A stretch of 64,000 nt of DNA from Streptomyces sp. Alt3 (GTDB taxonomy: Bacteria; Actinomycetota; Actinomycetes; Streptomycetales; Streptomycetaceae). Shown one piece after another: positions 25,781-35,304 of the stretch. The notes beneath the pieces were generated by a model, which did not search any database, was not told where the DNA came from, and saw only the letters and a list, made by a program, of their open reading frames with translations. Each line of letters starts with the position of its first letter. The first letter of the stretch is position 1. The DNA is taken from assembly GCF_030719215.1 (NCBI RefSeq), contig NZ_CP120984.1:62001-126000 (forward strand). The letters are read 5' to 3'. A program made the translations under genes and the position numbers.

Positions 25781-26857
25781 ATGACCCGCGCCACCCCGCC
25801 ACGTCCCCTCGACGTAGAAGCGGTTTTCCCTGCCCTGGCAGCCCACCGGCGCACAACCACCCGGCTGCACCCACGTCACGGCTCTCCCGGGACGCAGGAC
25901 AGTTCGGTGGCGGGCCCTCTCCTCTGGCCGGCCGACGAACCGTGGCCGGTGTGCACGGCCGTACACCCGAAGGGCACGGGCCACCTTCTCTCCGACGTGC
26001 GGCTGAGCCGCAGGATTCTGGAGGACTCCCGCGGGCGGGAATACACCGCCGAGGAACAGCGCCTGATCGATGGAATGACCGCGGGCAATCACCTCCCGGA
26101 ACTTCGGGACGACGCCCCGCTGCCGATGCTGGCCGTTGCCCAGCTGTACGCACACGAGATTCCCGATCTCGTGGGACCCGAGGACCACGACCTGCTGCAG
26201 GTCTTCTGGTGCCCCTTCGAGGTGCACGGCACCGACCGCACGATCGACGTCGTACTGAAGTGGCGACGGTCCACCGATGTCGGCGCCGTACTCATGCCAC
26301 AGCCCGAACCTCCCGTGGTCGGCCGGAAGGAATGCGTGCCGAACATGTGCGTCGTACACCCCGAGCGCGTCGTGGAGCACGAGTACCTCGGCCTGCTGGA
26401 GGAGGAACTCCAGGAGGAGATCGACGAGTGGGAGGAGGCGCGCCTCGACGAGGACGATGCGGACGAATACAACTCCGCTCCACCAGCAAGCTACGCGACG
26501 TATGAGGAGTACGAAGAGGCAATGGCCGCAGCCGAAGCTGCCGAGCCCGAGGAGATCAACTACATGAGCGATCTGTCGATCGCCCCTGGCTGGAAGGTCG
26601 GCGGCTTTGCTTCATGGCACCTGACCGACCCCGCTCCGGTCGGCTGCGAGGTGTGCGGGGCAGCGATGCCGCCGCTGCTCACCGTGAACATGTGGGAATG
26701 CGACGGTGCCTCACGCAGCTGGCTGCCGATCGAGGACCGGGACGGCCAAGACCCGTACGCGACCAACCCGACCGAGGTCTACCTCGGGCGCGGCCTGATG
26801 CGCGTACACACCTGCCTCACCGACCCCGCACACCCGCACCGGCTCAGCTTCCAGTAA
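25781..26857 (+). CDS. DUF1963-like protein, putative toxin immunity
   Basis: 358 residues from ATG 25781. The N-terminal region has the signature LHPRHGSPGTQDSSVAGPL, then LWPADEPWPVC, typical of YwqG/DUF1963-like proteins. The middle has a long acidic section (residues about 205-265, rich in Glu/Asp). The C-terminal part holds a CEVCGAAMPPL zinc-knuckle-like pair and HTCLTDPAHPH. Its position directly after the toxin tip suggests that it neutralised that nuclease; DUF1963-like proteins are known as immunity candidates. It is intact although the toxin is not. Confidence 0.65.
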   Translation: MTRATPPRPLDVEAVFPALAAHRRTTTRLHPRHGSPGTQDSSVAGPLLWPADEPWPVCTAVHPKGTGHLLSDVRLSRRILEDSRGREYTAEEQRLIDGMTAGNHLPELRDDAPLPMLAVAQLYAHEIPDLVGPEDHDLLQVFWCPFEVHGTDRTIDVVLKWRRSTDVGAVLMPQPEPPVVGRKECVPNMCVVHPERVVEHEYLGLLEEELQEEIDEWEEARLDEDDADEYNSAPPASYATYEEYEEAMAAAEAAEPEEINYMSDLSIAPGWKVGGFASWHLTDPAPVGCEVCGAAMPPLLTVNMWECDGASRSWLPIEDRDGQDPYATNPTEVYLGRGLMRVHTCLTDPAHPHRLSFQ

Positions 26858-27108
26858 CCGGAGAGCCTCGTCCTTGCCTGCCTCGGCCGCCGGCCCAGTG
26901 GTGCTGGAGAAATCCTTCCGGTGCAGCCGATGCCGCTGTCGACCTGTTCGCCTGCGATCCGCTCGCCATCGGCGGGCAGCAGGTCGCGATCGGTTCGGCG
27001 GAGTGCCGGCGCGGGTCCACGTCACGCATGCCGGTGGCGCGATGCCGGCCCCAGGCGGTGCCGGCCATCAAGCCGCGATCGAACGGCGAGTAGGCAGGTC
27101 AGGCGGAA

Positions 27109-28314
27109 TCACGGGGCGGCCGTCGCTGTTCTGCCGGCCAGGGTGGCTATCTGCGCCAGGAGGTCGGCTGGGGGCTCGTTCAGGTTCAGGGCGTGGGCGG
27201 TGATCGTGACGGGGGAACAGCGGATCACATGGTCGGTGGGGGCCGTGCCCGGGCTGGTCGCCGCGTAGACGAGGTGGCCGTGGCTGATGCCCAGGGCGGT
27301 GCAGTAGGCCAGGAGTTGGTAGAGGTGTTCCACGGGTGGAGACGTGACCTTGAGGAACGTGTACTTCGCGTCCATCACCGAGATCGGACGACCCCCGCGG
27401 TACAGGACCAGGTCGGGGCGGAACGTGGCCCGGCGCGCCTCGTCCAGGCGGTGGACGTTTTGGGGAGCGCAGCGGATGCCGTGGTGGGCCAGGGCTTCGC
27501 CGAGTGTCACCGTCAGAAAGCGTTCGAAGACCTTCGGCAGGTCCAGCAGGAAGCCGTCCGACGGAGTCGGGGCGCCTCCCTCCTGTCGTATGGAGCGGCC
27601 GGACAGAAGGAGTTCGGCCAGCCTGAGGGCCGAGGTGTAGCGGGCGTTGAGTCTCGTCGGGGTCCAGGTGGGAAGCGGTTCGCCTGGGTGGGGGCGGCGG
27701 ACACCGTGAAGGCGGTGGGCGAGGTGGCGGAGGATCAGGCGGGTCGGATCGGGTACGCCCGGCAGGTGAGCGGCCAGATTCAGGGCAGCCAGCAGGATGC
27801 GGTTCTCGGGGATGTCCGGGGTGTGGTCGTCGTACCGGACCGATATCGGCAGCGGCAGACCGGTGCGGCGGAGCTGGTCCGTGGTGCGGATACGGCCCCT
27901 GATCAGCGGGAGCTCCTCCGCCACCTCGCGGTAGCCGTGCAGGATGCCCGCCTCCAGGGTGCGGCGGGCGGTGCGGGCCAGCAGGTCGGCGAGGGCGGGG
28001 AGGAGGTCGTCGGCCGTCGCCGCGGTGACCGGCTCCGAGTGCCAGGGGTCGGTGGAGGAGTAGGAGAGGAGGAAGAGGAGGTCCCTGATGGGGAGTTTGG
28101 GGCGCAGCCGGAGATGGACCGCTCCGCCGGAGCGCGTGGGCAGACGGATCAGGCCCACCTTCTGGTTGCCCCGCACGTTCCAGCGCCCGCCCGGTGCTGG
28201 GGTCAGCCGTACCAGGTCCGGCACGGCGACCAGGGCCGCCACCTGGTCGCCGGTCAGTTCGTACGCGCTGCCCGGGCCGGTCTCCTGGACGGTGAGGGTG
28301 AGGTCGGCGCTCAC
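27109..28314 (-). CDS. mcrC: McrC-like nuclease subunit of a type IV restriction system
   Basis: 401 residues. GTG 28314 overlaps the mcrB stop by 4 bases (GTGA). The N-terminal half is a beta-rich adaptor (VGLIRLPTRSGG, LRPKLPIRDLLFLLSY), with the family helix EGRS/LIRGRIRTTDQL. Around residues 300-320, FRPDLVLYRGGRPISVMDAK gives the PD-(D/E)xK nuclease core (D...D-x-K). McrC joins McrB to cleave modified DNA. Length and motifs are normal, so it looks functional. Confidence 0.85.
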   Translation of the reverse strand: MSADLTLTVQETGPGSAYELTGDQVAALVAVPDLVRLTPAPGGRWNVRGNQKVGLIRLPTRSGGAVHLRLRPKLPIRDLLFLLSYSSTDPWHSEPVTAATADDLLPALADLLARTARRTLEAGILHGYREVAEELPLIRGRIRTTDQLRRTGLPLPISVRYDDHTPDIPENRILLAALNLAAHLPGVPDPTRLILRHLAHRLHGVRRPHPGEPLPTWTPTRLNARYTSALRLAELLLSGRSIRQEGGAPTPSDGFLLDLPKVFERFLTVTLGEALAHHGIRCAPQNVHRLDEARRATFRPDLVLYRGGRPISVMDAKYTFLKVTSPPVEHLYQLLAYCTALGISHGHLVYAATSPGTAPTDHVIRCSPVTITAHALNLNEPPADLLAQIATLAGRTATAAP

Positions 28315-30572
28315 GATTCGACGGCCGGGAGCGGGGAACCGACCGGCCGGCCCTGCGGGGCGGCGGCCTGGGACGGGAATCCGGCCGAGGGGCCCGGCGG
28401 CGCGACGGCCGCCCGCAGGGAGTCCAGGCCGTACTCCGCCTCGACGTCGACGCCGGTGCCGTAGAGCTGGTCCTCCAGTAGCGGCAGGATCTGGGTGCGC
28501 CAGATGAGGTCCAGGCCCCCGGGGCGGGCCACGCCGGGCTTCATCAGGTACGACGGGCCGATGGCACGGTCGGCGTCGCCGAGGCGGGAGTTCAGTTCGT
28601 CCAGCAGCCGGGCGGCGGTGTCCGGGAGACCGCGGGCCTGGAGCCAGCGGGCCAGCAGACCCTGCACCGGCGGCTTCTCGGGGGACAGCCGGCGGAAGGC
28701 GAAGCGGCGGCGCATCGCCGCGTCGACCAGCGCGATGGAGCGGTCGGCGGTGTTCATCGTGCCGATGAGAAAGAGATTGCCGGGCAGATGGAACGGGTCG
28801 TGCGGGCTGTACTGCACGGTGATGGGTTCCTCGCGGTACTCCAGCAGGAAGTACAGCTCGCCGAAGACCTTCGCCAGGTTGGCCCGGTTGATCTCATCGA
28901 TGATCAGGAAGTACGGATTCGCCGGGTCCTTCCGCGCCCGCTCGGCCAGCAGTCTGAAGGGGCCTGGCAGCACATCGAACATCACCGAGCCGCCGTCGCC
29001 CCGAACGGGACGGAAGCCCTCGAAGAAGTCCTCGTAGGTGTAGGAGGGGTGGAACTGGACCAGTTGCACCCGGTCCGGACCCGCCAGATGTCTGGCCAGT
29101 GCACGGGCGACGTGGGTCTTCCCGGTGCCGGGCGGCCCGTGGAGCACCAGCTGGAGCTGGTCCTGCAGCTGTTCGGCGGTCTCTCGCAGCCACTCCAGCG
29201 GCATGAGCAATTCGTCAGCCAGCTCCTGGGTGATCGGCGGGAACTCGAGGGGCTTGGTGACGTCGACCTCGGCGAGTACATCGTCGACCGCGTCCTCCAG
29301 ACCCGCACGCTCCGCCAGCTCGGCGGCCACACTGCTGATGTCGTACACCGCCGGCGGCAGCGGCAGCCTTGCCTGGACCTTCTCGGGGAGGTCGGCACGG
29401 ACCAGGGGGCGGTCGGCGGTCGCCCAGCGCACCGGGAGACGGCGGGCGTTGTCGAGGCCTTCGGAGGCGTCGTACGTCGGTGCGCCTTGGACGGTGCCGA
29501 CGTGTACCTCGTCCGGGGTGACGGTGACGACCAGGTCGCCCGGCTGCATGACGGTCAGGAAGACATGCAGCTGATAGGCGGCCGCCCCGCGCAGCTGGGC
29601 GGTGGCCTCTGGCATGGCCTCGGCGACCGCCTGCCGGACCTGCTGCTTGGTGGCGCCGACGGGGATCTCCGGGATCTCCCGCCAGGAGAGCGAGCAGTAG
29701 CCCTGCCTGAGCCAGGCCGGGATGAAGTCGTGCCCGTCCACGTTGTGGCCGCGGACCAGCCAGCCGCGCTGCTCGTGCGTTACGGCGCCCTTGCGCCAGC
29801 GGCCGACCCAGGGCTCGTCGTAGAAGTCGACGGGCTGGCCGACCTGGACCTCCAGCGTTCTGCTGAGCGTCAGCAGGTCCTTGTCGTCGTTGCCGGTGGG
29901 ATCGGAGAGCTCGTCCGCGAACGCCTTGAGGATCTCGTGCTTGTGGTGGGCACTGGCGATGGGCTGGAAGTCGTCCGGGAAGAGCGTGAAGAGCAGTACA
30001 TGGATCTGGGCACGGCCCTTCTTGTGGCCGACCGAGTCCTGGATGCCGAAGCAGAGGGCACGGAAGCTCCAGGGATCTTTGAGGAGTGCCTCCCGCTCCG
30101 TGGGCTCCGCCCTGGCCAGCCGCTCGACGAGGAGAACCAGGATCTGGAACTGCGCCCAGCGGTAGTTGAGGAATCCCTGCCCACCATGGAGGAAACCCTT
30201 CAGTGCGGGCTCCATGTCCGGGGGCACATCCAGGGGGCGGCCGGCCCAGGAGAGCACCTCGCGGAGGATCTGGAGCTTCTTCGGAAGACCGATCTGCTCG
30301 GGGACCAGAGGGGCCATGTTCACGAAGAGCAGTTCGGCGGCGAGGACGATCGTCTCGTCGGGGGCGTCGGTGAGCTGCCGGCGCAGCTTGATGAGAAAGG
30401 TGTCCGACGATTCATCGGGCCGGTCAACGAAGCGGGCGCGCAGATCGGACGCGGTCGCCTCGGTCCAGGCTGCCAGTTCCGGCTGGAACGCGGACTTCCC
30501 GGTCCGTAACCCGCCGCAGAAGACTTGCTGCACCACCACCGCGACCTCGGCGCCGTCCGGTCGTCTCGCCAC
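28311..30572 (-). CDS. mcrB: McrB-like AAA+ motor with an N-terminal sensor region
   Basis: About 753 residues from GTG 30572 (GAGGGG 9 bases upstream); an in-frame start at 30611 is possible. The C-terminal AAA+ domain has Walker A LHGPPGTGKTHVARAL (about residue 475), Walker B YFLIIDEINRANLAKVFGE and an arginine-finger helix (AAMRRRFAFRRL). Residues about 240-400 (WLVRGHNVDGHDFIPAWL, YCSLSWREIP, PGDLVVTVTPDEVHVGTV) resemble an EVE/PUA-like modified-base sensor. Residues 1-230 form a helical region often seen in AAA proteins of Mrr/McrB type. It couples nucleotide hydrolysis to translocation for McrC. Confidence 0.85.
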   Translation of the reverse strand: MARRPDGAEVAVVVQQVFCGGLRTGKSAFQPELAAWTEATASDLRARFVDRPDESSDTFLIKLRRQLTDAPDETIVLAAELLFVNMAPLVPEQIGLPKKLQILREVLSWAGRPLDVPPDMEPALKGFLHGGQGFLNYRWAQFQILVLLVERLARAEPTEREALLKDPWSFRALCFGIQDSVGHKKGRAQIHVLLFTLFPDDFQPIASAHHKHEILKAFADELSDPTGNDDKDLLTLSRTLEVQVGQPVDFYDEPWVGRWRKGAVTHEQRGWLVRGHNVDGHDFIPAWLRQGYCSLSWREIPEIPVGATKQQVRQAVAEAMPEATAQLRGAAAYQLHVFLTVMQPGDLVVTVTPDEVHVGTVQGAPTYDASEGLDNARRLPVRWATADRPLVRADLPEKVQARLPLPPAVYDISSVAAELAERAGLEDAVDDVLAEVDVTKPLEFPPITQELADELLMPLEWLRETAEQLQDQLQLVLHGPPGTGKTHVARALARHLAGPDRVQLVQFHPSYTYEDFFEGFRPVRGDGGSVMFDVLPGPFRLLAERARKDPANPYFLIIDEINRANLAKVFGELYFLLEYREEPITVQYSPHDPFHLPGNLFLIGTMNTADRSIALVDAAMRRRFAFRRLSPEKPPVQGLLARWLQARGLPDTAARLLDELNSRLGDADRAIGPSYLMKPGVARPGGLDLIWRTQILPLLEDQLYGTGVDVEAEYGLDSLRAAVAPPGPSAGFPSQAAAPQGRPVGSPLPAVES

Positions 30573-30683
30573 ACTGCCACCCACCCCTCGAGTGTTTCGA
30601 AGTGCCCACACTAGTGAGGGGATCGGAGGTCTGATAGGTCATGCAACGGGGTTCAGGGCTGCGGGGTCGCCCCCGGTTACCTC

Positions 30684-31811
30684 AGAGGTCGTTTTCGTCC
30701 AATGTTTCATCCCGAGATGGGATGTTCTGTGGTCTTCTTCGGGTCGCGCCAGGAGATGGTGTTCTCGCCAATGAGGCGGCGGGTCATGAGGCTGGTCATG
30801 GCGAGGTGGATCAGGGCTTCGGAGCGGGTGGGCAGGGTTTCGTAGTCGCGGGCCAGGCGGCGGTTCAGCATGAGCCAGCCGTAGGTCCGCTCCACCGCCC
30901 ACCGTTTCGGTATCGGGGTGAAGCCCCTGGTCCCGGGCTTGCGGGCGGTGATCTCCATGTCGATGCCGAGGGTCGCGGCGTGCTCGACGAGGTGCTGGCA
31001 GTAGCCGCCGTCGACCCAGACCTTGCCGATGCCCGGGTGTTCGGCGGCGACCTGGTCCAGGAGGTGAGTGCCAGCAACGGAGTCCTGCACGCCGGCCGCG
31101 GTCACCAGCACGGCGAGGAGAAGTCCGAGCGTGTCGGTGGCAATGCTCCGCTTCCTGCCGACGATCTTCTTCCCCGCGTCGATGCCCTGGCTCGAGGCCG
31201 GCACGCTGGTGGAGGTCTTGACGCTCTGGGCGTCGATCACACACGCCGATGGTTCACCCTCCCTGCCCTCCTTCTCCCTCAACAGCTGCCGCAGTAAGCC
31301 GTTGAGCTGCGCGAACACACCCTCATCGGCCCACTTGGCGAAGTAGCCGTAGACCGTGTTCCAGTGCGGGAAGTCGTGTGGGAGATAGCGCCACTGGACC
31401 CCGGTGCGGTCCACATACAAGATCGCGTCCATGATGTCGCGCAGGTCGTGCTCGGGTGGCCGGCCGAAGTGCAGAGCCGTGCGTCGGCGCTCCATTCGCC
31501 ACGCGGACAGGACCGGCTCGATCAACTCCCAGCGGGCATCGGACAGGTCACTCGGATACGGGCGTCGCTTCGGCATGCTTCCGGCGTACCGCCATGAGCC
31601 GAATGCGCCCAGGCGCACGGCAGCGGCTGTGGAAGCACACGACTACGAAGGCCGGGCACCCTGGGATGAAACAGGATTACGTCGTCTTCCGCCCCACCCA
31701 CAACCCCACAAGCCCCGCAGATACCGACGTTTTCCACGGCCTCACCCGCACCACCGTCCGACGCCTCAAGAACTAGCCGACACACGGGCAATGAGGGTGA
31801 AAACGACCTCT
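30684..31811 (-). mobile_element. IS5-family insertion sequence
   Basis: A 13-bp perfect inverted repeat, AGAGGTCGTTTTC (30684-30696) and its complement (31799-31811), flanks a single transposase gene. The size of about 1.13 kb is right for the family. I could not identify a convincing target duplication. Confidence 0.75.
30707..31576 (-). CDS. IS5-family transposase
   Basis: 289 residues from ATG 31576 (MPKRRPYPSDLSDARWELIE); the frame runs 14 codons further upstream without a ribosome site. It has the N-terminal DUF4096-like domain (VQWRYLPHDFPHWNTVYGYF) and a DDE core: IDAQSVKTS (first Asp), VDGGYCQHL (second Asp) and AVERTYGWLMLNRRLARDYE (Glu region). No frameshift is seen, so the element may be mobile. 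It lies between the promoter side of mcrB and the HxlR/oxidoreductase pair. Confidence 0.88.
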   Translation of the reverse strand: MPKRRPYPSDLSDARWELIEPVLSAWRMERRRTALHFGRPPEHDLRDIMDAILYVDRTGVQWRYLPHDFPHWNTVYGYFAKWADEGVFAQLNGLLRQLLREKEGREGEPSACVIDAQSVKTSTSVPASSQGIDAGKKIVGRKRSIATDTLGLLLAVLVTAAGVQDSVAGTHLLDQVAAEHPGIGKVWVDGGYCQHLVEHAATLGIDMEITARKPGTRGFTPIPKRWAVERTYGWLMLNRRLARDYETLPTRSEALIHLAMTSLMTRRLIGENTISWRDPKKTTEHPISG

Positions 31812-31846
31812 TAGCGCCGGTTTCCGTTCCAATGTTCCTCGGCCCC

Positions 31847-32200
31847 CTACCTGATCTGGGTGTTCGTCTCGACCCAGTGACGCAGGTGTGCCAGCGGGGC
31901 TGCAGCACCGTGTCCGAGGTCCGTGAGGGCATAGTCGACGCGGACCGGGACTTGCGCGATCACGGTGCGGGTGATGAACCCGTAGTCCTCCAGTTGGCGC
32001 AGGGTCCGGGTCAGAACTTTCGGGCTGACGCCCTGCAGGCAGTTCTGAAGGCTGGTGAACCGGCGCGGGCCTTCTTCGAGGGCTCCGATGGCCAGGGCCG
32101 ACCATTTGCCGGACAGAACGTCCAGGACGTCGCGAGCCGGGCAGAGCGCGGCATAGACGTCTGCGGTGCGGCTGAGGGGTTCGACGGGTGTCGTTGTCAT
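31847..32200 (-). CDS. HxlR-family transcriptional regulator
   Basis: 117 residues from ATG 32200. A winged-helix HxlR protein with the signature CPARDVLDVLSGKWSALAIG, recognition helix (FTSLQNCLQGVSPKVLTRTL) and wing (YGFITRTVIAQVPVRVDYAL). Cys20 in the ALCPAR segment is at the position used for redox or electrophile sensing in YodB/HypR-type members. It is divergent from the quinone oxidoreductase gene, which it probably controls. Confidence 0.88.
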   Translation of the reverse strand: MTTTPVEPLSRTADVYAALCPARDVLDVLSGKWSALAIGALEEGPRRFTSLQNCLQGVSPKVLTRTLRQLEDYGFITRTVIAQVPVRVDYALTDLGHGAAAPLAHLRHWVETNTQIR

Positions 32201-32340
32201 GAAAGATGCCTCCTGCCTGCGACTCTACCCAAAGGGAAGCAAGGGTGCTTGCGGGTCACCAAGGGTGCCGACCTACCGTGGACCGCATCACCACTGCGGT
32301 CGCCCGAGGATTGTTGCCGCCCTTACTGGAAGAGTCGTAC

Positions 32341-33324
32341 ATGTCTGATCAGAACGTCGGTTCCGCGATGCGGGCCGTGGTCTTCACCGACTTCGGCGAC
32401 CCGGAGGTTCTGGTGCCGACGACGGTGCCACGCCCGGAACCTCTGCCCACTGAGGTTCTGGTTCGGGTGCACGCTGCTGGGATTAACCCGCTGGACCTGC
32501 GCACCCGGGCTGGTTTCCCTACCCCCGCCAGGGCGGCCCTCGGAACGGGGCCGCACATCTTGGGCTGGGACGTTTCGGGCACAGTGGTGGGGATCGGACC
32601 AGGTGAGTTCCTCTACGCGCCCGGCGACGAGGTCTTCGGCCTGCTCTGGCTGCCCCGGCCCGCCGGCGCCTACGCGCAGTACGTCACCGCGCCCTCACGG
32701 CAGTTCGCTCGGAAGCCCGCGAGCATCGACCACGACCACGCTGCCGCACTGCCCCTGGCCGGGCTAACGGCCTTGCAGTCCCTGACCGACATCGCCCAGC
32801 TCGACGGCGGCGAGCGCGTACTGATCCATGCCGCGGGGGGAGGTGTCGGCCACCTCGCCGTCCAGATGGCCAAGCACCTTGGGGCGCACGTCATCGCCAC
32901 CGCTACCGCCGGCAAGCACGACTGGCTGCGCGCTCTGGGGGCCGACGAGGTGATCGACTACCGGGCCACGCCATTCGAGGAGGCCACCGGAAACATCGAC
33001 GTGGTGCTCGACCTCGTCGGTATCGCCCAGCCGGATACCGCTACCCGCTCCCTCACCGTCCTGAAGCCCGGCGGGCTCTTCCTGGGTGTGGCTCCCGGCC
33101 GGCCGGCAGGCTTCACCGAGGCAGCCGCAGCAGCCGGCGTCCACGTCGCGCCCGAACCGCTGGTTGAACCCGACGGACACGGTCTCCAGAAGATCGCCCG
33201 GCTGGTGGAGGCCGGCGCGCTGGCCGTTCACCTCGACAAGGTCTTCCCTCTCGACGCTGCTGCCGACGCCCACACCTATGCGGAGACCGGGGCACGCGGG
33301 AAGACAGTCTTGCGTGTGATCTGA
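32341..33324 (+). CDS. Zinc-independent NADP-dependent quinone oxidoreductase (MDR family)
   Basis: 327 residues from ATG 32341. It has a GroES-like N-terminal half (PTEVLVRVHAAGINPLDLRTR) and a Rossmann half with the AAGGGVGHLAVQMAK nucleotide loop. The zinc ligands of classical alcohol dehydrogenases are absent, which fits the quinone oxidoreductase/enone reductase branch. Pairing with a divergent HxlR regulator is the usual electrophile-response arrangement: the enzyme reduces quinones or reactive enones at the expense of NADPH. Confidence 0.85.
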   Translation: MSDQNVGSAMRAVVFTDFGDPEVLVPTTVPRPEPLPTEVLVRVHAAGINPLDLRTRAGFPTPARAALGTGPHILGWDVSGTVVGIGPGEFLYAPGDEVFGLLWLPRPAGAYAQYVTAPSRQFARKPASIDHDHAAALPLAGLTALQSLTDIAQLDGGERVLIHAAGGGVGHLAVQMAKHLGAHVIATATAGKHDWLRALGADEVIDYRATPFEEATGNIDVVLDLVGIAQPDTATRSLTVLKPGGLFLGVAPGRPAGFTEAAAAAGVHVAPEPLVEPDGHGLQKIARLVEAGALAVHLDKVFPLDAAADAHTYAETGARGKTVLRVI

Positions 33325-33611
33325 CGACGCAGAGGCCGACACCGGCCACCTCCCCGCCGAGCTCCGCTGGACTGGCTTCCCGCCAGAGCTCCACGTCTGA
33401 GGCCCGTAGATGAGATCGATGTTGAACCGTCGGAGAAAGCATCTGCCCCTGTCGGAAAACGATCGTTTGACAACAGAGAGGCGGCGCGTCCAATGAACTC
33501 GGGAAATCTGGGGGTTCGAGGCCGCGCGAATCCAATCAGATCCGATGGTGATTGCTGACGGGGTTTGACGACAGGTAGGGTCCGATCCTCCGTACGGAAG
33601 GGGTCCCTTCG

Positions 33612-34526
33612 GTGGCGAACCTGGTCTACAAGCGGGTCTCGACGGACCAGCAGTCGACCGCCCGGCAGGACCTCGTCCTGGCCGAGGCCGGGATCGAGGA
33701 CCCGGTCTTCTTCGAGGAGGAGCCGGGTACCTCCAGCCGTCTCCACCCGCTCCAGCGCCCGAAGTTCGGCGAGCTGCTGACGTACGCGCGGCCGGGTGAC
33801 ACCGTGCACATCTCCGAGATGTTCCGCCTCGTGCGCGGCAACCAGCACATCCTCGACGTGCTCGACGTCCTGCACCGCGACCGCCTCGCGCTGCGCATCC
33901 ACGACGGCGCGTTCTCCGCGATGGACCTCACCGCCCGCCACCCGCGCACCGGCGAGCTGCTGTCCACCGTGAAGTTCATGGTGCAGACCCTCGCCGCCGC
34001 CGGCGAACTCCAGCGCGACCTCCAGCGCGAGCTGACCTACGACGGGCTGCGGGCCGCCGAGGCGAAGGGCAGCAAGGGCGGACGCCGCCCCGCCGTGGCG
34101 ACCACGAAGACCGACACCGTCCGCACCGCGCACCTGGAAGGCCGCTCCATCGCCGCCCTCGCCCGCGAACACGGAGTCGGCCGCGGCGCGGTCCGCACGG
34201 CCGTCGCCGACCTCCTGCCTGACCACACCGCCACTGAGGAGGCCGTCGCCCCTGAGCCGCTGGTCACCCTCGACATGCCGGGCAAGGTCGCCGACTTCCT
34301 GCGCACCGTCGAGCTGGAGCCCGCCGAGCGGGCCGCGCTCGACCAGGGGGTGACCGTACGGCGCGGCCAGGGCTACACCCTGCGCGTCAGCACCGTTCCT
34401 GCTGCGCACCGTCAGCTCCTCGCCCGCTGCCAGCCGCTCGACGGCGCCCAGGGCGTCCCTGCGGTCCCGGCCCAGCGCAAGGCTCGCCGCGAGTACGAGA
34501 ACCGGGTCAGCGAGCTCACGCCGTGA
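33612..34526 (+). CDS. Serine recombinase / resolvase
   Basis: 304 residues from GTG 33612, with AAGGGG at 33599-33604. The catalytic domain opens VANLVYKRVSTDQQSTARQ with Ser10 as the nucleophile and includes YARPGDTVHISEMFRLVRG. A resolvase HTH follows (EGRSIAALAREHGVGRGAVRTA). An additional C-terminal domain of about 100 residues (LDMPGKVADFLRTVELEPAERAAL...) is not part of the standard resolvase and may add DNA or partner contacts. No transposase is adjacent, so it is a stand-alone resolvase or the relic of an element. Confidence 0.85.
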   Translation: MANLVYKRVSTDQQSTARQDLVLAEAGIEDPVFFEEEPGTSSRLHPLQRPKFGELLTYARPGDTVHISEMFRLVRGNQHILDVLDVLHRDRLALRIHDGAFSAMDLTARHPRTGELLSTVKFMVQTLAAAGELQRDLQRELTYDGLRAAEAKGSKGGRRPAVATTKTDTVRTAHLEGRSIAALAREHGVGRGAVRTAVADLLPDHTATEEAVAPEPLVTLDMPGKVADFLRTVELEPAERAALDQGVTVRRGQGYTLRVSTVPAAHRQLLARCQPLDGAQGVPAVPAQRKARREYENRVSELTP

Positions 34527-34690
34527 CCATGATCGTTCTCAGCGCCAACGGCTGTACCGATGTTCCCCGAGGCCGCTCCAGGTCGGCGAGGTCCCCGGAC
34601 CCCGCTCGGCTATCCCTGACCGAGCGTCACTCTGATTACAGAGAGCTACTTGTCACTTCGCCGTAGCTTCGGGAGAACAGGGCCTCGATC

Positions 34691-34737
34691 CCCGTGGGTT
34701 CAAGGAAACCGAAGGTCCTTCAGCCTGAACCCACGGG
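34691..34737. terminator. Bidirectional hairpin between convergent genes
   Basis: CCCGTGGGTTCA (34691-34702) pairs with TGAACCCACGGG (34726-34737), a perfect 12-bp stem with a 23-base loop. A third half-copy (CCGTGGGTTC) lies at about 34767-34776, so a protein-binding role is also possible. Confidence 0.55.
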
Positions 34738-34751
34738 TCCACCGGCCTGCT

Positions 34752-35261
34752 TCAGGTCGGTAGATCCGTGGGTTCGGTTGGAACACGAGGGTGCTGTGCA
34801 AGCCGAAGAGCTTCGGCCGTGACATCGGCGTCGATCTGCGCCTGTGTTCTGTCGGCGTATTCAAGGACGTCGTAGTCGTCGTCCAGGTTGGCGAGTCGCT
34901 CGGCCAGAGGCAGCTCGTGCCCGAAACGCTGATGGATCCTGAAGGCCAGCTCGCGTGGCGTCAGCTCGCCGGCCAGCATCCGGGCGGCAAGTGCTCGCGC
35001 CGCGGCTTCCTGTCCGGCAATGCTGCCCGCTGGGTGGAAGGTGAGGCCCAGTTCGTCGAGTGCCGGGGGAAGGAGGTCGGGGACGTCGTAATCCGCCTCC
35101 GCGCGCGTGCACGCGGCCAGGATTCGCAGGGCAGGACTGTCGAGGCCGGCAACGAGTGCATCACAGGCAGCAGTGACGACGTCGGCTGCGCGGATCTCGC
35201 CCATGCTCCAGAGAACGGCATGGTCCTGAAGCTGGCGGGCTGCTGGTTCGGTCGACGGCAT
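34752..35261 (-). CDS. Hypothetical protein
   Basis: 169 residues from ATG 35261. It is mainly helical and acidic (LAACTRAEADYDVPDLLPPALDEL, LANLDDDYDVLEYADRTQAQ) with no catalytic motif. It starts 44 bp after the end of the tetra-CxxC recombinase-like gene on the same strand and may be the fourth cistron of that operon. Confidence 0.6.
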   Translation of the reverse strand: MPSTEPAARQLQDHAVLWSMGEIRAADVVTAACDALVAGLDSPALRILAACTRAEADYDVPDLLPPALDELGLTFHPAGSIAGQEAAARALAARMLAGELTPRELAFRIHQRFGHELPLAERLANLDDDYDVLEYADRTQAQIDADVTAEALRLAQHPRVPTEPTDLPT

Positions 35262-35304
35262 GCATCCATGATCTCCTCAGTGGGATGGGCGGGTCGAGTG
35301 GGTT

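Noticed and set aside
28788..30509. Plus-strand frame of 573 codons
   Set aside because: Complement of mcrB, whose Walker motifs prove the minus strand is coding.
34767..34780. Third copy of the CCGTGGGTTC half-repeat as part of an iteron array
   Set aside because: Only three half-copies with uneven spacing, so a terminator with a stray copy is the simpler reading.
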